Origin: Acinetobacter sp. TGL-Y2
Lineage (GTDB): Bacteria; Pseudomonadota; Gammaproteobacteria; Pseudomonadales; Moraxellaceae
Direction: 5' to 3'
Assembly (NCBI RefSeq): GCF_001612555.1
Contig: NZ_CP015110.1
Location: 1,240,001 to 1,304,000, forward strand
DNA: 64,000 bases
The notes beneath the pieces are model-generated. The model had not been told where the DNA came from and searched no databases. It saw only the letters and a list, made by a program, of their open reading frames with translations. A program made the translations under genes and the position numbers. Position 1 is the first letter of the stretch. Each line of letters opens with the position of its first letter. Below are positions 45,609 through 54,999 of the stretch, one piece after another.

Positions 45609-46716
45609 TTAGATAAAATTTAATTGCCGATCAATATGGGTCAAGTCATAACGTTCGCCGCTATAGAATTGAATGTTTTCAACTTGATTGGCTGCGGTTT
45701 TTGCCCAGTCTTTGATGGTAATTTGATCTTGACCATCTTAGAGTGAAATGGCTAAGTCTTTACCTGAACTGTTAAATAGTAAGTCATTTACATTGACTCC
45801 TTCACCAAACTTGATTGTATCGTTTCTACCTTTTTCATAGATCGTGTCAACACCGAAACCGAGTTTAAATGCATAGCTTTCGTTGCCTAAACCATCCAAC
45901 AGTTTGTCATTACCCGCATCACCATTCGGGATGTTGAGTAGCCCACCATTGGCGTCTAGCGTATCGTTACCTGCACCACCAAATCAGCTATTGTTGCCTA
46001 AGTTACCTTTGATCACATCATTTCCAGACTGAACTAAGGTAGTACCAAATGGATTAAGGGTGCTGATGTGTTGGTGTCTGGATTTAAAATATTGGTGGCA
46101 ATGGCAATATTACCTGCAAGGTCGCCTGCATATACATAAGCCACTTGAGTCAAGGTATTCACCAGTTGATCTTTTGAAGAGAAATCATTATGTAGCAATT
46201 CACCATTCACGTATTGACCGACAAAATTCAAGCCTTCTGTAGTGAGTTGGCTTACGACATGAATGAGGCTTGCACCCCCTTTAAGATTCGCTTTGATCAC
46301 ATCGCCTAAAAGTTCGACATACCACCAGAATGGGCGGCTTGCACCACCATTGAGTTCAGAGGTATTTGCACCAAGATAATGATCTAAAATACTCGCAGGT
46401 GTAATGCCCGTCCAATCTGCTAAAGTGCCACCCAAGTTCTGAAGTGCTTGAGTCGCATCCATATGTACTAGACCATAAATACCACTTGAGCTTGGCAGAT
46501 AACCTTTTGGTACGACCAGCTCATTTTGCTCGTTATAGACACCTATCAGTAAGTTATCTGCCAGTGTTTTAATCAGGACATTTGATGCTTTATAGAGTTG
46601 ACCATCTGTGAAGTGAATGCCTTTTTCAGCTAAAGACTTTTCAGTACCTAAGCGCACATATTGATAAAGAATGTTTTTGGATCTGCCCAAGCTACAGATT
46701 CTGCGACTTTTTAATC
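45609..46716 (-). pseudogene. C-terminal remnant of a large RTX (hemolysin-type) secreted protein
   Basis: Reading leftwards: NILYQYVRLGTEKSLAEKGI, SILDHYLGANTSELNGG, then, after a frameshift near 46062, NPFGTTLVQSGNDVIKGNL, GGAGNDTLDANGG and GFGVDTIYEKGRNDTIKFG, ending DLTHIDRQLNFI at a TAA (45609). The glycine-Asp nonapeptide-like motifs are calcium-binding RTX repeats, as in type I secreted lipases and adhesins. Lesions: frameshift near 46680, frameshift near 46062, TGA near 46004 and TAA near 45739. The long N-terminal part is gone. No type I secretion genes nearby. Confidence 0.78.
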
Positions 46717-46930
46717 AATTTATTATTGTTCGACCATATTATGAATTTTTTAAGACAAGCTAGGCTTAATTTTGAAAAAATAAGATGATATAACTTGAGA
46801 CAAAAAGAGTATTTTCACTTTAGCTTTCGAAATGGGTGGTTTAATGTTTTAAATTATATTTTAATTTTTTCAATAACTTAAATGGATTTAAGTTGGTTTT
46901 ATAGTGTGTGTAGATGCGATAAAAGCCTAG

Positions 46931-47781
46931 GGTCTGTCCTCATTTGGATTTACACCAAATGAATGAGCAAGCCAAAAATAACATTGACTTGTAATTACGA
47001 GCTAACTTTTCAAAACGAGTGGCAATACCCCGGAAATGTTTTAAGCGAGCAAACGCATTTTCAACGAGATGTCTTAATCCATAAAGATAATGATCAAATT
47101 CAACGTTTACTTTCTTACTATTAGATTTTCTTGGAATGATCGGAATCATATGATGATTTCGAGCAACTTCCCGGATATTCTCTGAATCATAGCCTTTGTC
47201 TGCAATCAAATACTCTGCTTCACCCACCAATTCAATTAATTGGCTTGCAACTTGACTGTCGTGGACTTCACCGCCAGTGATTTCAAAATCAATCGGATAT
47301 CCACTCGCATCGACGGCAAGGTGAATTTTTGTAGTCGCTCCACCTCTTGATTTTCCAATTGCGCTTTCTTCACCATGCCGAGCTCCACTTGCATGCTGAT
47401 GCGCGCGGATATAGCTTCCGTCAATGAATACCCATTCTTTATCCAATACGCCTCGTAATTTAAAAACAAATTCTCCCAGAGCCCTTTGTTCGCCCAACGA
47501 TTAAACCGGTTGTAAGCCGTTTGCCATGGGCAAAGATCTTCAGGAACATCACGCCAAGGAGCACCAGTGCGAAGCTTCCATAGGATGGCTTCCATAATAT
47601 TCTTACTATTACGTGAACGATAACAGCCATAAAATTGCATAGTTTGTTGGATTTGATTCCAAATTTCGTCTGTGATGACTCTACGTGACATGATCTGAAG
47701 CTTAATTCTAGACAACGAGTTAAGCTATTTTAATAGAATGAAACTGATGAGTGAAATATATACTTCAAATGAGGACACGCC
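46931..47781 (-). mobile_element. IS5-family element, IS427 group, with CTAG target duplication
   Basis: 851 bp with inverted ends: GGTCTGTCCTCATTTGG at the left and, inverted, GGCGTGTCCTCATTTGA at the right, flanked on both sides by CTAG (46927-46930 and 47782-47785). Two overlapping frames encode the transposase. Intact ends and the duplication suggest a fairly recent insertion. Confidence 0.9.
46940..47691 (-). CDS. IS427-group transposase, two frames joined by frameshifting
   Basis: The upstream frame (47691 to about 47460) gives SRRVITDEIWNQIQQ, LWKLRTGAPWRDVPEDLCPW and ANKGLWENL; the downstream frame (from about 47490 to 46940) gives FKLRGVLDKEWVFIDGSYIRAHQH, SRGGATTKIHLAVDASG (DDE Asp), LIADKGYDSENIREVA and LVENAFARLKHFRGIATRFEK. 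The overlap contains TTTTTAAA, a plausible slippery site, as usual for IS427-type elements that make a fused transposase by programmed frameshifting. The two halves are otherwise undamaged. Confidence 0.88.
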
Positions 47782-47785
47782 CTAG

Positions 47786-47834
47786 TCTCATCTTACTCAA
47801 GAAGAAAGATGTCAGATTTATACACTGTTGCTTA
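47786..47834 (+). pseudogene. scrap of an IS30-family transposase N-terminus
   Basis: Translates as SHLTQEERCQIYTLLLIQSG, resembling the helix-turn-helix start of IS30-type transposases (HLTxEERYQIYxL). Only about 16-20 residues remain, without a start codon. It joins directly to the truncated end of the integrase remnant. Confidence 0.35.
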
Positions 47835-48335
47835 TTCAATCAGGATATTTTCTAATGGCTCGCCCCAAACGAACTCCGCATGTACAATCACCGCTTTAAT
47901 ATGCCTTAGATCTTTTAAGACAGTCGCAGGAGCGACTCCATCAGAACCAGTTAATGGATTCCCTGTTACTCTTAACATTGCATATTATGAAAAATCTTGT
48001 CGAGTTAATGAATAGATATTTTTCTCTGGAATCTCTAAACTAGCGATATGTTGCAGTATTCCTGTTTTAGTTCTGGCAAAAACTGTCCGCTTCTTCCAAC
48101 TACTGAAAAATAAATTCTTTGAGTGTTTTTTGTTTTAATTGCACCTCAAGGTTCAATATTTTTTCAGGGTTCAATTCAATTGTCGCCTCAGTTCTTTTGA
48201 TCCATTCATCAGCGAGTGATTTTTTGCTGAATGTTTTAGATTGTTTGAATTCTGGGTAGCCGAGGTGTTGAACGCGGATTTGTACTCTATATCGTGTTGT
48301 ACCGTCTTTAGTTTGTCATTTGTGACTGTACCCAT
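47832..48335 (-). pseudogene. tyrosine integrase N-terminal remnant adjoining dusB
   Basis: Read leftwards from an ATG at 48335 (MGTVT), then after a frameshift: QTKDGTTRYRVQIRVQHLG, SKTFSKKSLADEWIKRTE (typical integrase arm/core-binding start), LKQKTLKEFIFQ, stop, LEEADSFARTKTGILQH, IPEKNIYSLTRQDFS, stop, MLRVTGNPLTGSDGVA, HIKAVIVHAEFVWGEP. At least one frameshift (near 48318) and two in-frame stops (near 48103 and 47990). The catalytic C-terminal half is missing. A 10-bp dyad sits directly upstream. Confidence 0.72.
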
Positions 48336-48337
48336 GA

Positions 48338-48366
48338 ATTTGCACCTAGATATTTAAGGTGCAAAT
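48338..48366. promoter_or_regulatory. perfect 10-bp dyad at the integrase start
   Basis: ATTTGCACCT - AGATATTTA - AGGTGCAAAT, located just upstream of the integrase remnant ATG and about 70 bp before dusB. Likely an operator or recombination-directionality site of the lost element; it could equally be part of the dusB promoter region. Confidence 0.5.
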
Positions 48367-48436
48367 AGGATGCAACGCTTGTGCATTAAAAAGTCAATAT
48401 GAAGTGACTAAACAAAGTTAAACGAGGTTAGAAAAA

Positions 48437-49480
48437 TTGAGTCAACACAGCGTCATTAGAGATTTGTTTGATAAATCAAAGCCTACGCCTATTTGGGTCG
48501 CTCCGATGGCAGGCGTAACGGATCGTCCGTTTAGAACTCTGTGCAAATACTTTGGTGCCGGTCATGCAGTCAGTGAAATGATGACAGCTGATCAAACCTT
48601 GCGTATGAGTAAAAAAAGTTTGTATCGTGCAAATTTTGATGGTGAACTTGCACCAATTTCTGCACAAATTGCAGGTTCAGATCCATTAGAATTGGCGCAA
48701 GCAGCGCGCTATCAGGTGTCGAACGGCGCTCAAATTGTCGATATCAATATGGGCTGTCCTGCCAAGAAAGTCTGCAATAAGTTGGCGGGCTCGGCACTGC
48801 TCAAAGACGAAGATTTGGTCGCTCGAATTTTAGATGCAGTCGTTCACGCCGTGGATGTACCCGTGACCCTCAAAACGCGTTTGGGTTATTTAAATGGTCA
48901 GGAAAACATTTTACGTGTGGCAAAGCGTGCAGAAGAAGCGGGTATTGCAGCCTTGGCTTTGCATGGTCGTACACGTGAAGATATGTATTTAAATACAGCA
49001 CGATATGATCTGATTAAAGCAGTTAAAAATAGTATTGGAATTCCAGTCATCGCAAATGGTGATATTGATAGTCCTGAAAAAGCCAAATTTGTTTTGGAAC
49101 ATACGGGCGCAGATGCAGTGATGATCGGACGCGCGGCGCAAGGTCGCCCTTGGATTTTTAGAGAAATATCGCATTATCTAAATACTGGCGAGCATTTAGC
49201 AGCACCTTCCATTTTAGAAGTGAAAGATGTGCTTTTGGGACATTTATCAGAATTATATGAATTCTATGGTGAATACTCAGGATGTCGAATTGCGAGAAAA
49301 CATATTGCTTGGTATACCAAAGGTTTGCGCTCAAGCAATGAGTTTCGCCAAAACATGTACAAAGTTGAAAATACTGTAGATCAAGCCAAAGTGGTTGAAG
49401 CTTATTTTGACTTATTGCTTGATCAAGGCTTGATTATGAGTGATGTACAAACTGAGCAATTTAATTTACTGGACGTGTAA
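48437..49480 (+). CDS. dusB: tRNA-dihydrouridine synthase B
   Basis: A 347-residue FMN enzyme that reduces uridine in the tRNA D-loop. PIWVAPMAGVTDRPFRTLCKYFGAG near residue 18, DINMGCPAKKVCNKLAGSALL near 97 (catalytic Cys), LKTRLGY, HGRTRE, VIANGDI and MIGRAAQGRPWIFREI all match DusB rather than DusA or DusC. The start seems to be TTG at 48437 with GAGG upstream. It lies at the right edge of the second accessory patch. Confidence 0.93.
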   Translation: MSQHSVIRDLFDKSKPTPIWVAPMAGVTDRPFRTLCKYFGAGHAVSEMMTADQTLRMSKKSLYRANFDGELAPISAQIAGSDPLELAQAARYQVSNGAQIVDINMGCPAKKVCNKLAGSALLKDEDLVARILDAVVHAVDVPVTLKTRLGYLNGQENILRVAKRAEEAGIAALALHGRTREDMYLNTARYDLIKAVKNSIGIPVIANGDIDSPEKAKFVLEHTGADAVMIGRAAQGRPWIFREISHYLNTGEHLAAPSILEVKDVLLGHLSELYEFYGEYSGCRIARKHIAWYTKGLRSSNEFRQNMYKVENTVDQAKVVEAYFDLLLDQGLIMSDVQTEQFNLLDV

Positions 49481-49512
49481 TTTACAATCGACTTTAAAAG
49501 TTTAAGGTAATA

Positions 49513-49545
49513 AAAAAGCCAAATGTACATATTTGGCTTTTTGCT
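49513..49545. terminator. bidirectional terminator after dusB
   Basis: AAAAAGCCAAAT - GTACAT - ATTTGGCTTTTT, between convergent dusB and the nitronate monooxygenase-like gene. Confidence 0.92.
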
Positions 49546-49555
49546 TTTTATTTCA

Positions 49556-50605
49556 TCATTCGTCATATTGATTCATTTCTAAAATCAACTGATTCATCAG
49601 GTCTGTTGCTTCAAGTTCTCGAACTTGAATGACGTTACTGCCAGCCCAAAATGCGCCATATTCTGAATTGCCTTGTTTCAATGCAGCAGCATTTAGCTGT
49701 TTGCCTAGATCATATGCATAAGGATAAGGTGCAACTTCTACACGTTCTGGTAAATCGACAGATTTTGCCCAAGCATTGATAATCCCGCGCGCAGGACGCC
49801 CAGATATACTGGAAGTAATTTGTGTAATGGGTTTACTGAGTAAAGCCGTACGATAGGCAGCATTGGCACTCGAAGATTTGCATTGCACAAATGCCGTACC
49901 AAGCTGCACCGCAGCTGCGCCTAAATTGAGTAGATACTGCGCTTGGAAGCCATTCATCACGCCACCTGCCGCAACGATAGGCAGTGAACAATGGGCTGCA
50001 AGCAATTTAACCAAGTCTGCTGTTTTGATCCCACTGTCTATGTTTTCATTGAAAATACCACGATGTCCGCCGGCTTCAATGCCTTGCGCAATAATAATAT
50101 CAATGCCTGCGGCCTCTATTTCTCTGGCTTCTGCAAGATTGGTTGCAGAGACCATGGTTATAATTCCTGCATCTTTGAGGGCTTTAATTTGACGCTCATG
50201 TGGAATACCAAAATGAAAACTGACCGCTTTGGGCTGAGTATCTAGAACTAGATTTAAATAATCATCATTGTCTAAAAAACTTGGATAAATACAGTCTAAA
50301 TCGTGCGGTAATTCTGCGCCGAATTTTTCAAATTGGGGTTTTAAATGTTCAATCCATGTTCGATTACGCGGTGTATCTTGCAGGGAGGATTGATGACAGA
50401 AGAAATTGACTTGAAAAGGTCGATTGGTTAAAGCCTTGGTCTCCAAAATTTGTTGTTTTGCTGAAGCCAGTGAGGCTGCACCTAAACCTAGCGAGCCTAG
50501 ACCACCTTGATTTGAAACTTCAGCAGCCAGCTTTGCTGTAGAAACGCCCGCCATTGGCGCAAGAAAAAGAGGGTGCTGAATCGCAAGTTGTTCTAATAAA
50601 GTCAT
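49556..50605 (-). CDS. nitronate monooxygenase-family flavoenzyme
   Basis: A 349-residue TIM-barrel FMN enzyme. PLFLAPMAGVSTAKLAAEVSNQGGLGSLG near the N-terminus, FHFGIPHERQIKALKDAG near 120, AQGIEAGGHRGIF near 165 (catalytic His) and PIVAAGGVMNGFQAQYLLNLGAAAVQLGTAFVQC near 205 are diagnostic. Start at 50605 has GGAG at -11; the frame extends to 50659 without need. Oxidises nitronates such as propionate-3-nitronate; true substrate unknown. Confidence 0.9.
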   Translation of the reverse strand: MTLLEQLAIQHPLFLAPMAGVSTAKLAAEVSNQGGLGSLGLGAASLASAKQQILETKALTNRPFQVNFFCHQSSLQDTPRNRTWIEHLKPQFEKFGAELPHDLDCIYPSFLDNDDYLNLVLDTQPKAVSFHFGIPHERQIKALKDAGIITMVSATNLAEAREIEAAGIDIIIAQGIEAGGHRGIFNENIDSGIKTADLVKLLAAHCSLPIVAAGGVMNGFQAQYLLNLGAAAVQLGTAFVQCKSSSANAAYRTALLSKPITQITSSISGRPARGIINAWAKSVDLPERVEVAPYPYAYDLGKQLNAAALKQGNSEYGAFWAGSNVIQVRELEATDLMNQLILEMNQYDE

Positions 50606-50956
50606 ATCTAGGCTCCATGAATTAAACTCAAATGTGCCTAAGCTCTGCGCACTAAGCAACTTATATTCATTATTTTATAAAAAAATGATGCATATGATAA
50701 AAAGGCTGGATATTGAAAGCACTGAGATACCATTAATATGAGGTTTGATAAATCTCTATTTGGAAAAGTCCCTTTCGTTTTTTTAGACTTAAACTTCCAA
50801 ATTATAGGGTTCAAAGATAAGCACAAGAATCTATTATCCAAAAATTCAAGAGATAAAATGAAGCGTCATCTCATGTCGCATGCAAGATGAGTGTCATGCC
50901 GTGAATTTTGACAACCTTTATAATAGCCAAATCACTTATTTTCTAAAGTCATTGTC
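50606..50956. other. intergenic region, nitronate monooxygenase gene to radical-SAM gene
   Basis: 351 bp between divergent genes. No supported ORF and no strong dyad beyond a weak CATCT/AGATG pairing around 50870-50890. It probably holds both promoters. Confidence 0.5.
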
Positions 50957-52216
50957 ATGTCAGATCGTATCCGTGAAAAGTTACAAATCTTAGCTGATGC
51001 TGCCAAGTATGATGTTTCATGTTCTTCAAGTGGTAGTAATCGAAAAAACAAAGACAAGGGACTGGGCAATACAGGCGCCGGGATTTGTCACAGCTATACT
51101 GAAGACGGGCGCTGTGTCTCGCTACTTAAAATCTTATTTTCAAATGTCTGTATTTTTGATTGCTCATATTGCGTTTCACGGCGCTCAAATGATGTAAAAC
51201 GTGCGGCGTTTACGGTGCAAGAAGTGGTCGATTTGACCATTAATTTTTATCGTCGAAATTATATTGAAGGGCTATTTCTCAGTTCAGGGATTTTTAAGTC
51301 TGCGGATTACACCATGGAACGTATGCTTCAAGTCGTGAAAAAGCTGCGTCTTGAAGAAAACTTTAATGGTTATATCCATCTTAAGACCATTCCAGGTGCT
51401 TCAGAAGAAATTATTCATGAAGCGGGGCTGTATGTAGATCGGATGAGTATTAATTTAGAAATGCCCACGGAAGATGGGTTGAAGAAATTCGCTCCAGAAA
51501 AATCTCATGCCGAAGTGCAAAAAGACTTGGGCATTGTACGAGATCGTTTGATTCAATTGACCGATGAGCGCAAGTTAATCAAGTCTGTGCCTAAGTTTGT
51601 TCCAGCAGGGCAAACCACACAAATGGTGGTGGGCGCCCATCAAGAAACCGATCAAGATGTGATTTTAATGGCAGATCGACATTATAAGGATTATAAACTT
51701 AAGCGGGTATATTATTCGGGTTATATCCCGATTAATGATGAAGAAAAAGCCTTACCCGCAGTTGGGTCAGCGCCGCCCTTGTTGCGTGAAAATCGCTTGT
51801 ATCAGTCCGATTGGCTGATGCGTTTTTATGGCTTTGATGCGACAGAAATTGTCGATGATCAGCATCCCAACTTAGACTTAGACATAGACCCTAAACTGAG
51901 TTGGGCACTACGCCATCCAGATCAATTCCCTATAGATATTAACCGCGCGGATTATCGGATGATTTTGCGTGTGCCGGGTATTGGGGTGCGCTCTGCCAAG
52001 AAAATTGTTCAGGCACGTCGTTTTGGTGCGATTCATATTGATCAATTGAAGCGTATGGGTGTGGCTTACAATCGAGCGCAGCATTTTATTCGCTGTCAGG
52101 ACACCCCGCAATTTGTTAAAGAGCGCTTGCCCAGTCAAATTCGACAGCAAATCTTGCAAGGTGGGCAGTCTAAATATCAAAAACAACTGTCACCTCAGTT
52201 GGGCTTTGGTTTCTAA
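50957..52216 (+). CDS. putative DNA modification/repair radical SAM protein (TIGR03916 type)
   Basis: 419 residues. An N-terminal KLQILADAAKYDVSCSSSGS is followed by the radical SAM cluster motif NVCIFDCSYCVSR (C-x3-C-x2-C, ~residue 69), EGLFLSSGIFKSADYTMERM (~105), a TIM-barrel core, and a C-terminal helix-hairpin-helix LRVPGIGVRSAKKIVQARRFG (~345) typical of DNA binding. This domain set is the family described as a radical SAM protein linked to uracil-DNA glycosylase-like proteins; the reaction is unknown. It is followed without a gap by the DUF4130 partner gene, so both are co-translated. Confidence 0.88.
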   Translation: MSDRIREKLQILADAAKYDVSCSSSGSNRKNKDKGLGNTGAGICHSYTEDGRCVSLLKILFSNVCIFDCSYCVSRRSNDVKRAAFTVQEVVDLTINFYRRNYIEGLFLSSGIFKSADYTMERMLQVVKKLRLEENFNGYIHLKTIPGASEEIIHEAGLYVDRMSINLEMPTEDGLKKFAPEKSHAEVQKDLGIVRDRLIQLTDERKLIKSVPKFVPAGQTTQMVVGAHQETDQDVILMADRHYKDYKLKRVYYSGYIPINDEEKALPAVGSAPPLLRENRLYQSDWLMRFYGFDATEIVDDQHPNLDLDIDPKLSWALRHPDQFPIDINRADYRMILRVPGIGVRSAKKIVQARRFGAIHIDQLKRMGVAYNRAQHFIRCQDTPQFVKERLPSQIRQQILQGGQSKYQKQLSPQLGFGF

Positions 52217-52996
52217 ATGGCACAGTATGTTTTTGATGGCAGCATGACAGGCTTGCTTAGCTGTGTGTATCGCGCTTTTCAATTTAAAGAGTTTGATGTT
52301 CGAGTAGTGACCCCCAATCACATTCAACATGCCTTGTTTGATGAAAGTATCGATGTACAGTCTAATGAGGAGCAAGCGCAGCGCGTGTGGCAAGGCCTAA
52401 AGCAGAAAGTGTCGAGCAGTGGTATTCGCAACTTTTATTACACGTTTTTGTCCGAGCAAATAGATGCATTTCAATCGCTTTTCGATTTTAGTCTTTATGT
52501 ATTTCAATCGAGCAGACCTGTCGATAAAGACTATGGGCATCAGGATGTTTTGGCTTTGGCGCAGTGGGCAAAGCAAGTCGGTCGTGAAAAACATCGTATG
52601 GAAGCTTTTGTACGTTTCAAAAAGTGTCAGGATGGTTTGTTTTTGAGTTTAGTTCGACCCGATTTTAATGTTTTACCGCTCATTGAGCGACATTTTAAAA
52701 GTCGTTATCAAGATCAAAAATGGTTGATCTATGATGAAAAGCGAAAATTTGGTATCTATTATGATTTAGATCTAGTCCATCAAATTCAAATGAATGCTTA
52801 TGAAGTCGATGCACAACTTGCAATTGGCGCAAGCCAAAGCTTTAGCATTGAGCTGGATGATGAAGAAGTACTGTATGACCAGCTTTGGAAAGATTATTTT
52901 AATAGCGTAAATATCCAAGCCCGTAAAAATATGAAGTTACATATACAATATGTGCCGAAACGTTATTGGCGCTATATGAATGAAAAGGAGGTTTAA
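52217..52996 (+). CDS. DUF4130 putative DNA metabolism protein (TIGR03915 type), radical SAM partner
   Basis: A 259-residue protein starting directly after the radical SAM stop codon. Family features: YVFDGSMTGLLSCVYRAF at the N-terminus, VGREKHRMEAFVRF near 130, WLIYDEKRKFGIYYDL near 172, and the ending YVPKRYWRYMNEK, matching the stand-alone TIGR03915/DUF4130 proteins. In many bacteria this domain is fused to a UdgX/uracil-DNA-glycosylase-like domain; here no such domain is attached and none lies next door. Function unknown, presumably acting with the radical SAM protein on damaged or modified DNA. Confidence 0.88.
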   Translation: MAQYVFDGSMTGLLSCVYRAFQFKEFDVRVVTPNHIQHALFDESIDVQSNEEQAQRVWQGLKQKVSSSGIRNFYYTFLSEQIDAFQSLFDFSLYVFQSSRPVDKDYGHQDVLALAQWAKQVGREKHRMEAFVRFKKCQDGLFLSLVRPDFNVLPLIERHFKSRYQDQKWLIYDEKRKFGIYYDLDLVHQIQMNAYEVDAQLAIGASQSFSIELDDEEVLYDQLWKDYFNSVNIQARKNMKLHIQYVPKRYWRYMNEKEV

Positions 52997-53654
52997 TTCA
53001 TATTTGTTTTAAATCTCGTTTAACTCCCTCATGCTTCAAACTCTTTATTTATTTTGTTCTAATATTTAAACCCACATTTGGTTAAGTAAAATATAAACAC
53101 TGGATTAAGATCAAATTGACCTTAAGTTATTGATTTTAAATATTTAAGTGCGATGTATTTTAATAACTTGTAATAAATGTTTTAAGAAAGCTTAATTCAG
53201 TTGTTTTTTTTTAAATTAAATATTTTCAGTGGTTAATATAGACCTAAATTTTTAAATGGCTATTTAAAATACTTTTTAGGTATTGTTGTATGGTTGATGT
53301 GATGTGGTCATAATATTTTGGACTGGTAATCCCCATTACTATAACAATTTAGCGAATGAGTGCTTATGTCACTTTCTAATAAAACAATGTAAAACAATAA
53401 ATTGTAATTAAATTTGTGATGATCCTTTCTTTTGTAAAATCAAAATCATTTCATTAAAAGAATCAAGTCAAATTATTAATTTTTTCGCCTTATTCGACTA
53501 AAGAACTATATAAAAGGTTGTCATTGCTGATTTGTTTTCTTTAGAATTGCGCACTAATTTGCGCTGTATTTTCATCTCATTCATTTATTTTGATGATGCT
53601 AATATCATATAAATAAATGGTTTATTGTTTTTTTGAGTTTAAAAAGGGTCTTCT
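52997..53654. other. long AT-rich intergenic region before the second symporter gene
   Basis: About 658 bp without a supported gene, terminator or RNA. It contains many A/T tracts and, close to the symporter gene, a 9-bp dyad at 53582-53619. The length suggests a complex promoter; a small RNA cannot be excluded by eye. Confidence 0.5.
53582..53619. promoter_or_regulatory. dyad in the leader of the symporter gene
   Basis: CATTTATTT and AAATAAATG, perfect 9-bp arms 20 bp apart, with an inner TGAT/ATCA pairing, ending 36 bp before the ATG at 53655. Could be an operator or an mRNA leader hairpin. Confidence 0.4.
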
Positions 53655-54950
53655 ATGGATATTCAAGTTGATGAGCAATCTCAGCAGCCACCCAAGAAGC
53701 AAAAATTTTATCAAATTCTTTATGTTCAAGTGATTTTTGCAATTGTAGCAGGTGTTTTGCTTGGTCACTTTATGCCAGAACTCGGTGAAAGCTTAAAACC
53801 ACTAGGCGATGCTTTCATTAAAATCGTAAAAATGATTATTGCACCTGTTATTTTCTTAACAGTGGCAACGGGTATTGCTGGCATGACCAATATGGGGGCG
53901 GTCGGTCGTGTTACTGGTAAAGCAATGCTTTACTTCATTACCTTCTCTACCTTGGCATTGATCGTAGGTATGATTGTTGCAAACCTTGTTCAGCCGGGTA
54001 AGGGGTTGAATATTGATCCTACTGTTTTAGAAAGCGACAAAGTTGCCACCTATGTTGAAAAAGCACATGATGCGACGGTCGTTGACTTCTTCATGAATAT
54101 CATTCCGAAGACGCTTGTGAGCCCTTTGGTTGGCGGTGATATTTTACAAGTACTTTTTGTGGCTGTACTTTTTGGTTTGGCAGTTGCCGCAGTAGGTGAG
54201 AAAGGCAAGCCAATCACTGAATTATTAACCAACCTGACTGCACCAGTGTTCTACTTGGTGGGTATGTTAATGAAACTCGCGCCAATTGGTGCATTCGGTG
54301 CAATGGCGTATACCATTGGTGCATTTGGTATCTCAAGTATTGGTAATTTATTGTTATTGATTCTGACGTTCTATATCACATCATTGTTATTCGTTTTGGT
54401 TATTTTGGGTGCTGTTGCACGTTATAACGGTTTCTCTATTTTAGATTTAATTCGTTATATCAAAGACGAATTGTGGTTGGTACTGGGTACAAGCTCATCT
54501 GAAGCAGCTTTACCGACATTGATGACCAAAATGGAAAAAGCGGGTTGTGAAAAGTCTGTGGTCGGTTTGGTTATTCCAACAGGTTATTCATTTAACCTTG
54601 ATGGTACCAATATCTACATGACCATGGCGGCGCTATTTATTGCGCAAGCTTGTAATATCGATTTGACCATTTGGGAGCAGTTAACCATTTTACTTGTCGC
54701 GATGGTCAGTTCTAAAGGTGCAGCTGGGGTGACAGGTGCAGGCTTTATTACACTTGCAGCGACATTGTCTGTTGTTCCTGCTTTGCCTGTTGCGGGTATG
54801 GCCTTGATTCTGGGTATTGACCGTTTCATGTCAGAATGCCGTGCGCTCACCAACTTGGTGGGTAATGCATGCGCTACAATCGTAATTGCGCGTTGGGATA
54901 ATGCGTTAGATAAAGAACAATTAGATGCGACCTTAAAAAAGAAAATATAA
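53655..54950 (+). CDS. dctA: C4-dicarboxylate/amino acid:cation symporter (DctA-like)
   Basis: A 431-residue DAACS-family transporter of the inner membrane. [24 protein letters not shown] near residue 55, the serine hairpin [18 protein letters not shown] near 280, [23 protein letters not shown] near 315 and [26 protein letters not shown] near 395 match DctA-type carriers of succinate, fumarate, malate or aspartate. It is the housekeeping-looking paralog of the accessory symporter at 30583. Weak ribosome site (AAAGGGTC). Alternative substrates such as glutamate are possible. Confidence 0.88.
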   Translation: MDIQVDEQSQQPPKKQKFYQILYVQVIFAIVAGVLLGHFMPELGESLKPLGDAFIKIVKMIIAPVIFLTVATGIAGMTNMGAVGRVTGKAMLYFITFSTLALIVGMIVANLVQPGKGLNIDPTVLESDKVATYVEKAHDATVVDFFMNIIPKTLVSPLVGGDILQVLFVAVLFGLAVAAVGEKGKPITELLTNLTAPVFYLVGMLMKLAPIGAFGAMAYTIGAFGISSIGNLLLLILTFYITSLLFVLVILGAVARYNGFSILDLIRYIKDELWLVLGTSSSEAALPTLMTKMEKAGCEKSVVGLVIPTGYSFNLDGTNIYMTMAALFIAQACNIDLTIWEQLTILLVAMVSSKGAAGVTGAGFITLAATLSVVPALPVAGMALILGIDRFMSECRALTNLVGNACATIVIARWDNALDKEQLDATLKKKI

Positions 54951-54962
54951 GTTTGTTTGATT

Positions 54963-54992
54963 AAAAAAGCCCATCTGATGATGGGTTTTTTT
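54963..54992 (+). terminator. terminator of dctA-like gene
   Basis: AAAAAGCCCATC - TGAT - GATGGGTTTTTT, 13 bp after the stop codon and just before the heptamer repeat array. Confidence 0.9.
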
Positions 54993-54999
54993 ATGCTTT

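Noticed and set aside
47809..48015. 68-codon plus-strand ORF as a gene
   Set aside because: It is antisense to the integrase remnant, whose minus-strand translation shows recognisable integrase segments; there is no ribosome site.
48437..49480. dusA with a dusA-specific island
   Set aside because: The protein matches DusB (DINMGCPAKKVCNKLAGSALL, GRAAQGRPWIFREI), so the known dusA-integrase family link does not apply directly.
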